Part shown: piece by piece, positions 14,831-21,308 of the stretch | Numbering within the stretch: the first letter of the stretch is position 1 | Layout of the letters: each line of letters starts with the position of its first letter | Source of the DNA: JBGPRB01 sp964422155 | GTDB taxonomy: Bacteria > Chloroflexota > Dehalococcoidia > Dehalococcoidales > RBG-16-60-22 | Direction: 5' to 3' | NCBI GenBank assembly: GCA_964422155.1 | Contig: CAYQZZ010000037.1 | Span: forward strand, 1-21,308 | Length of the DNA: 21,308 nucleotides | Translations under genes and position numbers: made by a program | Notes under the pieces: generated by a model | Database searches by the model: none | Seen by the model: the letters and a program-made list of their open reading frames with translations, nothing else | Told to the model about the DNA's origin: nothing

Positions 14831-15400
14831 GTGTCTGGTACCGACTTTATATCCATCTTCATCATCGCATTAAGCCTATCCGCCGACTGTTTCGCCGTTG
14901 CCTTGAGCATAAGCATTGCCTGGCGGACTTTCTCTTTACGTCGGTTCCTTCGTTTTCCGGTGTCATTCGGTATCTCCCAGGCGGTAATGATGGCCATCGG
15001 GTGGGTGGCCGGACGTACTGTAGTCGACCTTATATCGGCCTATGACCACTGGCTGGCTTTCGGGTTGCTGGTGATTATCGGCGGACGGATGATATGGGAA
15101 TCATTTCATGAAAAGGAAAAAGACCGGGCGGAAAAAGATATCACCGGATGGCTGACTCTTTTCGCCCTGTCACTCGCCACGAGCATAGATTCGCTGGCTG
15201 CCGGCCTCAGCTATGCCTTTCTCAAGATAAATATAATTACCGCCATTGTCACCACCGGATTGACCGCTTTTGTCATTACGCTTATTGGCCATCTCATAAG
15301 CAGGAGGGTGGGCCCGCTGGTGGGTAAGAGAGCCGAGATGATAGGCGGCATCATTCTTCTAATCATCGGCCTGCGAATTATAATAGAACACATGTTATAA
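14831..15400 (+). CDS. mntP: Manganese efflux pump MntP-like protein
   Basis: The 189-residue membrane protein has six hydrophobic segments arranged as two similar halves. Each half carries the acidic membrane motif of this exporter family: ALSLSADCFAVALS near the start and ALSLATSIDSLAAGLS in the second half. The GISQAVMMAIGWVAG stretch is also typical. MntP exports excess manganese. The reading frame stays open to a TTG at 14795, but that codon is part of the -35 box and has no ribosome-binding site. The GTG at 14831 gives the N-terminal length usual for the family and sits six bases past a -10 box, so it is preferred. A manganese riboswitch (yybP-ykoY) was looked for upstream and not seen. 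Confidence 0.82.
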   Translation: MSGTDFISIFIIALSLSADCFAVALSISIAWRTFSLRRFLRFPVSFGISQAVMMAIGWVAGRTVVDLISAYDHWLAFGLLVIIGGRMIWESFHEKEKDRAEKDITGWLTLFALSLATSIDSLAAGLSYAFLKINIITAIVTTGLTAFVITLIGHLISRRVGPLVGKRAEMIGGIILLIIGLRIIIEHML

Positions 15401-15501
15401 AGTTTTCTAGCCGTCAGGATAAGTTTATTTACTCTGTTAATTTCCGATACGGTTTCATTCATTTGTTGCTCACTTTACCTCTATGCGCATTAAATCAGCT
15501 A

Positions 15502-15510
15502 TGCTAGAAT
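15502..15510 (+). promoter_or_regulatory. Extended -10 promoter upstream of uvrC
   Basis: TGCTAGAAT contains TAGAAT (15505-15510) with TGn in front. No good -35 is visible. It would give a leader of about 15 bases before uvrC. Confidence 0.45.
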
Positions 15511-15532
15511 AAACTAGGGTAATAACCAGGGA

Positions 15533-17365
15533 GTGAAGTTGGTCAGTAATCTGGTTGAAGAGCAATTGAAGCGCTTGCCACAGAGTCCCGGCGTCTACCT
15601 TATGAGGGACGCCTCGAAAGCTATTCTCTATGTGGGTAAAGCTACCAATCTACATCATCGCGTGAGGTCGTACTTCCAGGCTACCCAGAAGCTCACGCCC
15701 AAGATACAGCGCATGGTGGCGCAGGTAGCCGATATCGACTTTTATGTTGCCAGTTCGGAGCAGGAAGCTCTTATCATGGAGCTCAACTTCATCAAGCAGT
15801 ACCACCCCCGCTACAACGTCCACCTCAAGGATGATAAGACTTTCCCGTACCTGAAAATAGACACCAAGGAAGAGTGGCCGAGGGTCTATGTTACCCGCCG
15901 TTTTGAGCAGGACGGCGGGAGGTACTTCGGGCCCTTTGCCAATGCCAGGTCCGTGAAACAGACTCTGCGGATTCTACAGCGAATTTTCCCTTTCCGGATT
16001 TGTTCCAAAGACATCACCGGCAAAGCTTCACGACCCTGCCTGGAATACCACCTGGGACACTGTCTGGCTCCGTGCACCGGCGCCGTCAGCCGTAAGGAAT
16101 ATGCCCGGGTCATCAAAGAGGTCATTCTTTTTCTCGAGGGGAAACAGGAAAAGGTGGTGCGGGAGCTCAAAGCCAGGATGAGCCGGGCTTCCGAAGCTAC
16201 AGACTATGAAAACGCGGCTAAAATAAGAGACCAGGTTCAGGCGATACATGAAGTCATCGAGGGGGAGAAGGTTGCCGCCGTCATCCGCGGCGAAGAAGAT
16301 GTCATAGCCTTCGTCCAGGACGGCGACCAGGCTTATGTCCAGGTGCTATTTATCCGCAGCAATAAGCTGACCGGACGGGAAAGCTTTCTCCTGCAAGGAA
16401 CACGCCAGGAAGAGCCGCGGCAAATCATGACCAGCTTTATCAAACAGTACTACTCCTCCTGTCCACAGATTCCGCCGCTTTTGCTGCTCCAGTACCTGGT
16501 GGAGGACAGGGATGTTATCAAGGAGTGGCTGAAGGGTAAAAGAGGCGCCGGTGTCGGGATTCAGGTGCCGCGCCGCGGCGCTAAGAAACAGCTGATAGAC
16601 ATCGCCGCCGAAAACGCCCGGCAGGGCCTGGAACAGCTCAAGATAAAAGAGATGGCCGCCACGAAGTCGATGGATGCTGCCTTAGCCGAGATTGAAAAGG
16701 AGCTTAAACTGAAGAACCCGCCTTTACGCATGGAAGCGTACGATATTTCCAACATACAGGGGAGCTCGGCGGTTGGCAGCATGGTGGTCTTCGAGAAAGG
16801 CAAACCGAAACCGGCTCACTACCGCCGCTTTAAAATAAAGACGGTCGAAGGTGCTAACGACTATGCCATGCTGCAGGAGGTACTCCAGAGACGCTTCAAG
16901 CATGGAGCTAAGGGCGGGACTTCCGCGACGGATACCTGGGCCATCCAGCCCGACCTTGTCCTTATAGACGGGGGCAAGGGACAGCTGAATGCTGCCCTTT
17001 CCATTCTGAAGGAAGTGGGCAGTACGGTGCCGGTGGCCAGTCTGGCCAAGGAAAATGAAGAAATTTTCATCCCATGGAGGAAAGAGCCTTTAGTCCTGCC
17101 CCGTTCTTCCCCCGGCCTCCAGCTTCTCCAGCGCCTCAGGGACGAAGCGCACCGCTTCGCCATAAGCTACTTCGCCAATGTCCACCGCAGGAAGACGTTT
17201 ACCTCGGCCCTCGACGGCATTCCGGGCATCGGCCCACGACGTAAAAATGCCCTGCTTCGTCAGTTCGGCTCCGTCCAGAGAATCCGGGAAGCCTCCATCG
17301 ATGAACTTGTCGCCGCCACGGGCATGACCCATGACCAGGCTGACAGGATAAAGGAGTATCTGTAG
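15533..17365 (+). CDS. uvrC: Excinuclease ABC subunit C
   Basis: The 610-residue product is the dual-incision nuclease of nucleotide excision repair. Domains run in the standard order: GIY-YIG nuclease (PGVYLMRD...LYVGKA, about 18-95), cysteine-containing region, UVR motif (about 205-240, DYENAAKIRDQVQAI), RNase H-like nuclease (about 390-540, with MEAYDISNIQG and LVLIDGGKGQLNAA), and a C-terminal helix-hairpin-helix pair (LDGIPGIGPRRKNALLRQFG). Length is normal. The start could be the GTG at 15533, or the TTG at 15539, which has AGGGAG five bases upstream; the choice changes only two residues. The next gene begins two bases after the stop, so the two are likely co-transcribed. Confidence 0.96.
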   Translation: MKLVSNLVEEQLKRLPQSPGVYLMRDASKAILYVGKATNLHHRVRSYFQATQKLTPKIQRMVAQVADIDFYVASSEQEALIMELNFIKQYHPRYNVHLKDDKTFPYLKIDTKEEWPRVYVTRRFEQDGGRYFGPFANARSVKQTLRILQRIFPFRICSKDITGKASRPCLEYHLGHCLAPCTGAVSRKEYARVIKEVILFLEGKQEKVVRELKARMSRASEATDYENAAKIRDQVQAIHEVIEGEKVAAVIRGEEDVIAFVQDGDQAYVQVLFIRSNKLTGRESFLLQGTRQEEPRQIMTSFIKQYYSSCPQIPPLLLLQYLVEDRDVIKEWLKGKRGAGVGIQVPRRGAKKQLIDIAAENARQGLEQLKIKEMAATKSMDAALAEIEKELKLKNPPLRMEAYDISNIQGSSAVGSMVVFEKGKPKPAHYRRFKIKTVEGANDYAMLQEVLQRRFKHGAKGGTSATDTWAIQPDLVLIDGGKGQLNAALSILKEVGSTVPVASLAKENEEIFIPWRKEPLVLPRSSPGLQLLQRLRDEAHRFAISYFANVHRRKTFTSALDGIPGIGPRRKNALLRQFGSVQRIREASIDELVAATGMTHDQADRIKEYL

Positions 17366-17367
17366 AT

Positions 17368-18348
17368 ATGCCCGCCAATTTGACGCCGCAGTACCTTGAA
17401 GCCGAAAAGAATTTCCGCCTGGCCAAGACCACGCAGGAAAAGATTGCCTGGCTCGAGGAGATGCTGGCGGTTATGCCGAAGCACAAGGGTACCGACCACC
17501 TTCGCGCCGACCTACGCACGAAAATAGCCAGTATGACAAAATCGCTGGATAAAAAGACGGCTACCCAGCACTCCACCACGAAGATTGAAAAAGCCGGGGC
17601 CGCCCAGATAGCGGTCATCGGCCCGCCCAACACGGGCAAATCACAAATCGTCGCCAGCATTACCAATGCCAAGCCCACGGTGGCCGCCTATCCGTACACC
17701 ACCCAGACTGCTACACCCGGCATGATGAGCTTTGAGAACGTCCAGATACAGCTTGTGGACACGCCGCCTCTGGGAGAACAGCCGCCGGAGTGGTGGCTCC
17801 TGAATATCATCAGGCGGGCGGACGCCTTACTGATTGTCGTCGACCTCAGCCAGGACCCCGTAGCTCAGGCTGATGCGCTTGTGGCCGTGCTAAACGAGAA
17901 AAACATTGGACTAGGCAAAACCAGAGACGTTACCGATGATGAAGAGTACCCCGTGAGCTATAAAAAAGCGATGCTGGTGGGCAATAAGGCTGACCTGGAC
18001 GTAGGCGGTAATAACTTCCGGGCTTTGCAGGGTTGCTACGGGGAGCAGCTGCCCGCGATAGCGATAACGGCCATTAGCGGAAGGCTGGACGAGCTCAAAC
18101 AAAAGATTTTCCAGATGCTGGATGTTATACGGGTATATACCAAGGAACCAGGCGGCAAGCCTGATATGACCGACCCGATAATACTGGAAAGGGGCAGCAC
18201 GCTGGAGATGGCTGCCGCCTCCATACACAAGTCGTTTGCCCAGCGTATGAAGTACGCCCGTATCTGGGGCTCCGGCAAGTTCGACGGCGTGGCAGTCAAA
18301 CGCGACCACATCCTACAGGATGGAGATATTATAGAACTGCATTTGTAG
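17368..18348 (+). CDS. DRG/Obg-like GTPase with TGS domain
   Basis: The 326-residue protein resembles the DRG group of Obg-like GTPases, common in archaea and eukaryotes and tied to ribosome function. The N-terminal helical region (TTQEKIAWLEEMLAVMPKHK) precedes the G domain. G1 is GPPNTGKS at 85-92, and switch I is YPYTTQTATPG. G4 is NKAD at 206-209. A TGS domain fills about 245-326, ending DGDIIELHL. In G3 the usual DxPG is changed: D131 is followed by TPPLG, so Pro sits where the gamma-phosphate-sensing Gly belongs. This may alter GTP hydrolysis. The gene starts two bases after uvrC, which implies shared transcription rather than a shared function. Confidence 0.85.
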   Translation: MPANLTPQYLEAEKNFRLAKTTQEKIAWLEEMLAVMPKHKGTDHLRADLRTKIASMTKSLDKKTATQHSTTKIEKAGAAQIAVIGPPNTGKSQIVASITNAKPTVAAYPYTTQTATPGMMSFENVQIQLVDTPPLGEQPPEWWLLNIIRRADALLIVVDLSQDPVAQADALVAVLNEKNIGLGKTRDVTDDEEYPVSYKKAMLVGNKADLDVGGNNFRALQGCYGEQLPAIAITAISGRLDELKQKIFQMLDVIRVYTKEPGGKPDMTDPIILERGSTLEMAAASIHKSFAQRMKYARIWGSGKFDGVAVKRDHILQDGDIIELHL

Positions 18349-18414
18349 GATACTAGAGTAAAAACTATCTAATCGCCGCCGCCAGCCCGTGCTCTTCACC
18401 TAAACATCTCTAGC

Positions 18415-18443
18415 TTGACCTCTTAAGCTGTATCCGATATATT
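18415..18443 (+). promoter_or_regulatory. Sigma-70-type promoter of the HAD phosphatase gene
   Basis: TTGACC (18415-18420) and TATATT (18438-18443) are exactly 17 bases apart. An in-frame TTG at 18442 lies inside the -10 box, so it cannot be the start codon of this transcript. Confidence 0.7.
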
Positions 18444-18483
18444 GGAACTGGGTATTCTCTACCAGAAGGAGCTTGTCCGAATC

Positions 18484-19134
18484 ATGAAAATCGCCGTTCA
18501 ACTCGATTTCGATGGCACCGTCACCGTAGAAGACGTCAGCTTCCTCCTGCTGGACACATACGTCGGCAGCCGGTGGCGCGATTACCTCAAGGAATATACC
18601 TCCGGCAGGATTCCGGTGGGCACCTTTAACAAGAAGGTGTTCGGCATGATGAAAGCCGATAGAAAGACCATGACAGACCTGGTTTTACATAGCGACCGTG
18701 TGAAAATACGCCCCGGCTTACGCGAGCTTATGGATTACTGTAAACGGAAAGGCTTTAAAGTCGTCATCGTCAGCAACGGCCTTGTTTTCTATATCGAAGC
18801 CATCCTGCACAGTCTGGGGATAGACGGATTGGACATATATGCCGCGGAAAACGTCTTCCATCCCGGTGGCATGAAGGTCAGGTACATCGGCCCGAACGGT
18901 ACCGAGCTGGAGGTCGGTTTTAAAGAGGCATATACCGAGCTATTGCGGAAAAAAGGCTATAACGTCATCTATGTGGGCAACGGCACCTCGGATATCTATC
19001 CGTCCCGTCGCGCTCGCTATGTTTTTGCCACTGCTGACCTTCTGGAACGCTGCCGTGAAGAAAGGCTGGAGTGCTTTCCTTTCACCGATTTCCATGATGT
19101 CATCAGGGGACTGGAGACCCTGGAGCTTAACTAG
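18484..19134 (+). CDS. HAD-superfamily phosphatase, MtnX/phosphoserine-phosphatase-like
   Basis: The 216-residue protein has the four HAD motifs. Motif I is DFDGTV, with nucleophile D8 and acid/base D10. Motif II is VIVSNG with S97. A lysine in EVGFKEAYTELL fits motif III, and GNGTSD with D170 is motif IV. The helical cap after motif I suits small phosphorylated metabolites. MtnX (methionine salvage) and phosphoserine phosphatase are the nearest types; no methionine-salvage genes adjoin, so the substrate is open. The ATG at 18484 is chosen because it begins just before the DFDGT strand and has AAGGAG (18466-18471) upstream, although the 12-base spacing is long. The gene converges on exonuclease III, with overlapping stop codons. 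Confidence 0.83.
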   Translation: MKIAVQLDFDGTVTVEDVSFLLLDTYVGSRWRDYLKEYTSGRIPVGTFNKKVFGMMKADRKTMTDLVLHSDRVKIRPGLRELMDYCKRKGFKVVIVSNGLVFYIEAILHSLGIDGLDIYAAENVFHPGGMKVRYIGPNGTELEVGFKEAYTELLRKKGYNVIYVGNGTSDIYPSRRARYVFATADLLERCREERLECFPFTDFHDVIRGLETLELN

Positions 19135-19910
19135 GCTATTTTAAGAATGATGCCTACCGGGCAGTGGTCGGAGCCCATGACCCCAGGCATGATGAAGGCA
19201 TTAGTAACCGAAGGCAACAGGTTTTCACTGACGAAAAAGTAGTCGAGTCGCCACCCCACATTTCTCGCCCTCGCCCCCGACTTCATATCCCACCACGTGT
19301 ACTGGTTCGGCTCTTTATTGAAGTGGCGGAAGGTATCCACGTAGCCGTGGGCGATGAGCTTGTCCATCCAGGCCCTCTCTTCGGGCAGGAAGCCGGATAT
19401 TTTACTGTTTTCCTTGGGCCGGGCCAGGTCGATTTCTTTATGGGCAGTATTGACGTCACCGCAGATAACCAGCTTTTTGCCGGCAGTTTTCAGCGCGTCG
19501 GCATAATTTAAAAAAGTATCGTAAAAGGTCATCTTGTAGTTCAAACGCTCCGGGCCGCTTTTGCCATTGGGGAAATACACATCGAAGAGGGTAAATTCGG
19601 GGTACTCGGCGATGATAACCCTTCCCTCCAGGTCGAGACCGGTCTCGCCAAAGTCATACCGCACATTGAGAGGTTTCTCTTTCGTAAACACGGCCACTCC
19701 GCTGTATCCCTTCCTCTCCTTAGGGTGGTTCCAATATGATTGATAGCCCGGCGGCTCTTTCAGGTCGGCGTCAAGCTGGTCGAGATGCGCCTTGGTCTCC
19801 TGGAGACAGAGAATATCCGGGGACTCACGCTGAAGCCAATCCAGAAAGCCTTTTCCCTTGATAGCCCGGATGCCGTTGACGTTCCAGCATAATAGCTTCT
19901 TGTCTTTCAT
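19131..19910 (-). CDS. xth: Exodeoxyribonuclease III (AP endonuclease)
   Basis: The 259-residue enzyme acts in base excision repair, cutting DNA at abasic sites and trimming 3' blocked ends. Motifs of the exonuclease/endonuclease/phosphatase fold are all present. They include LLCWNVNGIRA at the N-terminus, CLQETK with metal-binding E38, YFPNG, GDVNTAH, the RLDYFFVS stretch and the C-terminal GSDHCPV with the catalytic Asp-His pair. The frame is open for another 117 codons upstream, but that part shows no homology and lies over another gene. The ATG at 19910 has GGAG eight bases before it and gives the normal length. Confidence 0.95.
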   Translation of the reverse strand: MKDKKLLCWNVNGIRAIKGKGFLDWLQRESPDILCLQETKAHLDQLDADLKEPPGYQSYWNHPKERKGYSGVAVFTKEKPLNVRYDFGETGLDLEGRVIIAEYPEFTLFDVYFPNGKSGPERLNYKMTFYDTFLNYADALKTAGKKLVICGDVNTAHKEIDLARPKENSKISGFLPEERAWMDKLIAHGYVDTFRHFNKEPNQYTWWDMKSGARARNVGWRLDYFFVSENLLPSVTNAFIMPGVMGSDHCPVGIILKIA

Positions 19911-19925
19911 ATCCGCATCTCCAGT

Positions 19926-19955
19926 TTGATATCGGACGTGCTTATTTATTATACT
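19926..19955 (+). promoter_or_regulatory. Promoter of the molybdopterin oxidoreductase gene
   Basis: TTGATA (19926-19931) and TATACT (19950-19955) are 18 bases apart. The leader to the TTG at 20002 would be about 40 bases and includes AAAGGA (19985-19990), a usable ribosome-binding site 11 bases before the start. Confidence 0.6.
19948..19953 (-). promoter_or_regulatory. -10 box of a reverse promoter for exonuclease III
   Basis: On the reverse strand this reads TATAAT, a perfect -10, about 38 bases before the xth start. The -35 region is poor. It overlaps the -10 box of the forward promoter by four bases. Confidence 0.5.
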
Positions 19956-20001
19956 TTCAATAGGGTAGTAAATACCATAGCTGGAAAGGACACGCTTTAT
20001 C

Positions 20002-21308
20002 TTGGAGAAAGTTTTTACCAACTGTACCGTCGGCGGCCCGGTCCTCGTCCATGTGCGGGACAAGAAAATAGTCCGGGTCCGTCCCCTCGTTCTGGATGAA
20101 AATGACGCCGCATCGTGGACTATCGATGCCGGCGACCGGCAGTTTTCGCCGCTTCGGAAGGCCTGCGTCGCCCCCTTCACCATGGGCGAGAAAGCGCGGA
20201 TATACTCCGATATACGTATCAAATATCCCCTCATCAGGGAGGACTTCGACCCCAAAGGCAAACGTCACCCTGAAAAACGGGGCAAGTCGGGATACAGACG
20301 CATTAGCTGGGAAAAAGCCCTGGACATCGTCGCCGGCGAGATGAAGAGAATCAGGGAAACTTACGGGCCGGAAGCCATCATGTCCCGCGCCTCCTCTCAC
20401 CATAACTGGGGCAACGTTGGCTACCGCACCTCGACATGGGCTAGGTTTTTCAATATGATTGGCTTTACCGATGTCCTGGACAATCCGGATAGCTGGGAAG
20501 GCTGGCACTGGGGCGCGACACACGCCTTCGGCTTTTTCTGGCGACTCGGTATGCCAGAACAGTATGATTTACTTGAAGATGCCTTAAAAAATACCGACCT
20601 CGTGGTGCACTGGGGCAATGACCCCGATTCGACGCGAGGTATCTACGGTGGGCAGGAGTCGGCGGTCTGGCGGCTCTGGCTGAGGCAACTGGGCAAGAAG
20701 CAGATTTTCATCGACCCCTTCTGCAACTATACCGCCACGATTCTCGGTGATAAGTGGATAGCCCCCCGTCCCGGCACAGATGCCGCCCTGGCCGAAGCTA
20801 TTGCCCATGTCTGGCTGACCAAAGGCACCTACGATAAAGAATACGTCGCTACGCATACGGTCGGCTTCGAGGAGTTCAAAAAACATATCCTTGGAGATGC
20901 CTGCACGCCGGAGTGGGCGGAGGATATTTGCGATGTGCCCGCCCATACCATCAAGAGTCTGGCGCGGGAATGGGCTTCAAAGCGGACGATGCTGGCGGCC
21001 GGTTCCCGCGGCGGTGAGTCCGGCGCCTGCCGCCAGGCCTACGGCACGGAGTGGGCCAGGCTGATGGTGCTGCTCCAGGCGATGCAGGGACTGGGCAAGC
21101 CGGGCGTCAATATCTGGGGTACGACCATGGGGCCGCCCTATAATGCCGATTTTAATTTCCCCGGCTATAGCTCCTTCGGGCCGAATTTCCTGAACGGGTT
21201 CGCTAAAAACAAAGCGGTAAATCCTGTCAAGCAGCGCATCTATCGCCTGCTTATGCCGGAGGCTATCTTAAGTCCGCCCATCCGATGGCTGGGGGAGACC
21301 TTCTGCGG
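20002..21308 (+). CDS. Molybdopterin oxidoreductase, pyrogallol transhydroxylase large-subunit-like (3' truncated)
   Basis: At least 435 residues are present and the frame runs off the window. The protein belongs to the DMSO reductase family of bis-MGD molybdenum or tungsten enzymes. It lacks the N-terminal cysteine cluster of many relatives and begins with NCTVGGPVLVHVRDKKIVR. From memory, it follows the large subunit of pyrogallol-phloroglucinol transhydroxylase closely. Shared blocks are IYSDIRI, SSHHNWGNVGYR and NPDSWEGWHWG, then WRLGMPEQYDLLED. The active-site residues recalled for that enzyme, H144, D174 and S175, correspond here to H133, D163 and S164. The TTG start matches the family N-terminus, and the frame is closed by a stop at 19978. 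Other family members, such as acetylene hydratase or a different hydroxytransferase, are possible. The iron-sulfur partner subunit is not in the window. Confidence 0.85.
   Translation, partial: MEKVFTNCTVGGPVLVHVRDKKIVRVRPLVLDENDAASWTIDAGDRQFSPLRKACVAPFTMGEKARIYSDIRIKYPLIREDFDPKGKRHPEKRGKSGYRRISWEKALDIVAGEMKRIRETYGPEAIMSRASSHHNWGNVGYRTSTWARFFNMIGFTDVLDNPDSWEGWHWGATHAFGFFWRLGMPEQYDLLEDALKNTDLVVHWGNDPDSTRGIYGGQESAVWRLWLRQLGKKQIFIDPFCNYTATILGDKWIAPRPGTDAALAEAIAHVWLTKGTYDKEYVATHTVGFEEFKKHILGDACTPEWAEDICDVPAHTIKSLAREWASKRTMLAAGSRGGESGACRQAYGTEWARLMVLLQAMQGLGKPGVNIWGTTMGPPYNADFNFPGYSSFGPNFLNGFAKNKAVNPVKQRIYRLLMPEAILSPPIRWLGETFC

Noticed and set aside
19911..20261. N-terminal extension of exonuclease III
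   Set aside because: The extra 117 codons overlap the divergent molybdoenzyme gene, and the family N-terminus begins at the ATG at 19910, which has a ribosome-binding site.
19957..20523. Reverse-strand open frame of 188 codons
   Set aside because: It is antisense to the molybdopterin oxidoreductase frame, which carries clear homology throughout.

Overview
The window is about 21 kb of dense bacterial chromosome at intermediate GC. It looks like a Chloroflexota genome, most plausibly a Dehalococcoidia-type lineage. That placement is inferred from gene content: a type IV pilus set with no secretin gene in view, a winged-helix regulator of an archaeal-like type, a DRG-type TGS GTPase next to uvrC, a GH3-family enzyme, and an anaerobic-type molybdopterin oxidoreductase. 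There is no rRNA, tRNA or CRISPR array, and no insertion sequence with a transposase.

Positions 1-7917 hold a type IV pilus locus. A forward operon carries the end of pilB, then pilC, a pilO-like gene, a fused pilM-pilN gene and pilT. A histone-deacetylase-family gene and two stretches of palindromic repeats follow. The major-pilin candidate pilA lies on the reverse strand (6234-6650), and the prepilin peptidase pilD lies just beyond it on the forward strand. Together these supply the motor ATPases, inner-membrane platform, assembly proteins, pilin and pilin-processing enzyme.

Positions 8000-14600 are regulatory and accessory: a winged-helix protein with a strong promoter and a terminator, a small ribbon-helix-helix-like protein, a GH3-family acyl-adenylating enzyme, a 1006-residue membrane sensor with two GAF-like regions plus GGDEF and HD-GYP domains, and a NarL/LuxR-type regulator with a degenerate receiver. 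The c-di-GMP enzyme could act on the pilus, because c-di-GMP commonly controls pili, but nothing in the sequence proves the link.

Positions 14831-19910 are mostly housekeeping: an MntP-type manganese exporter, uvrC, a DRG/Obg-like GTPase, a HAD phosphatase and, convergent with it, exonuclease III. The last 1.3 kb (from 20002, running off the end) encodes a molybdopterin enzyme that closely resembles, by recalled sequence, the large subunit of pyrogallol-phloroglucinol transhydroxylase.

The most interesting non-genic signals are five related intergenic palindromic elements with GTCATTC...GAATGAC ends, three promoters placed so that the message would begin at the start codon (leaderless), tandem GGGAA-AGTCC boxes upstream of pilA, and a nine-G tract inside the c-di-GMP gene.
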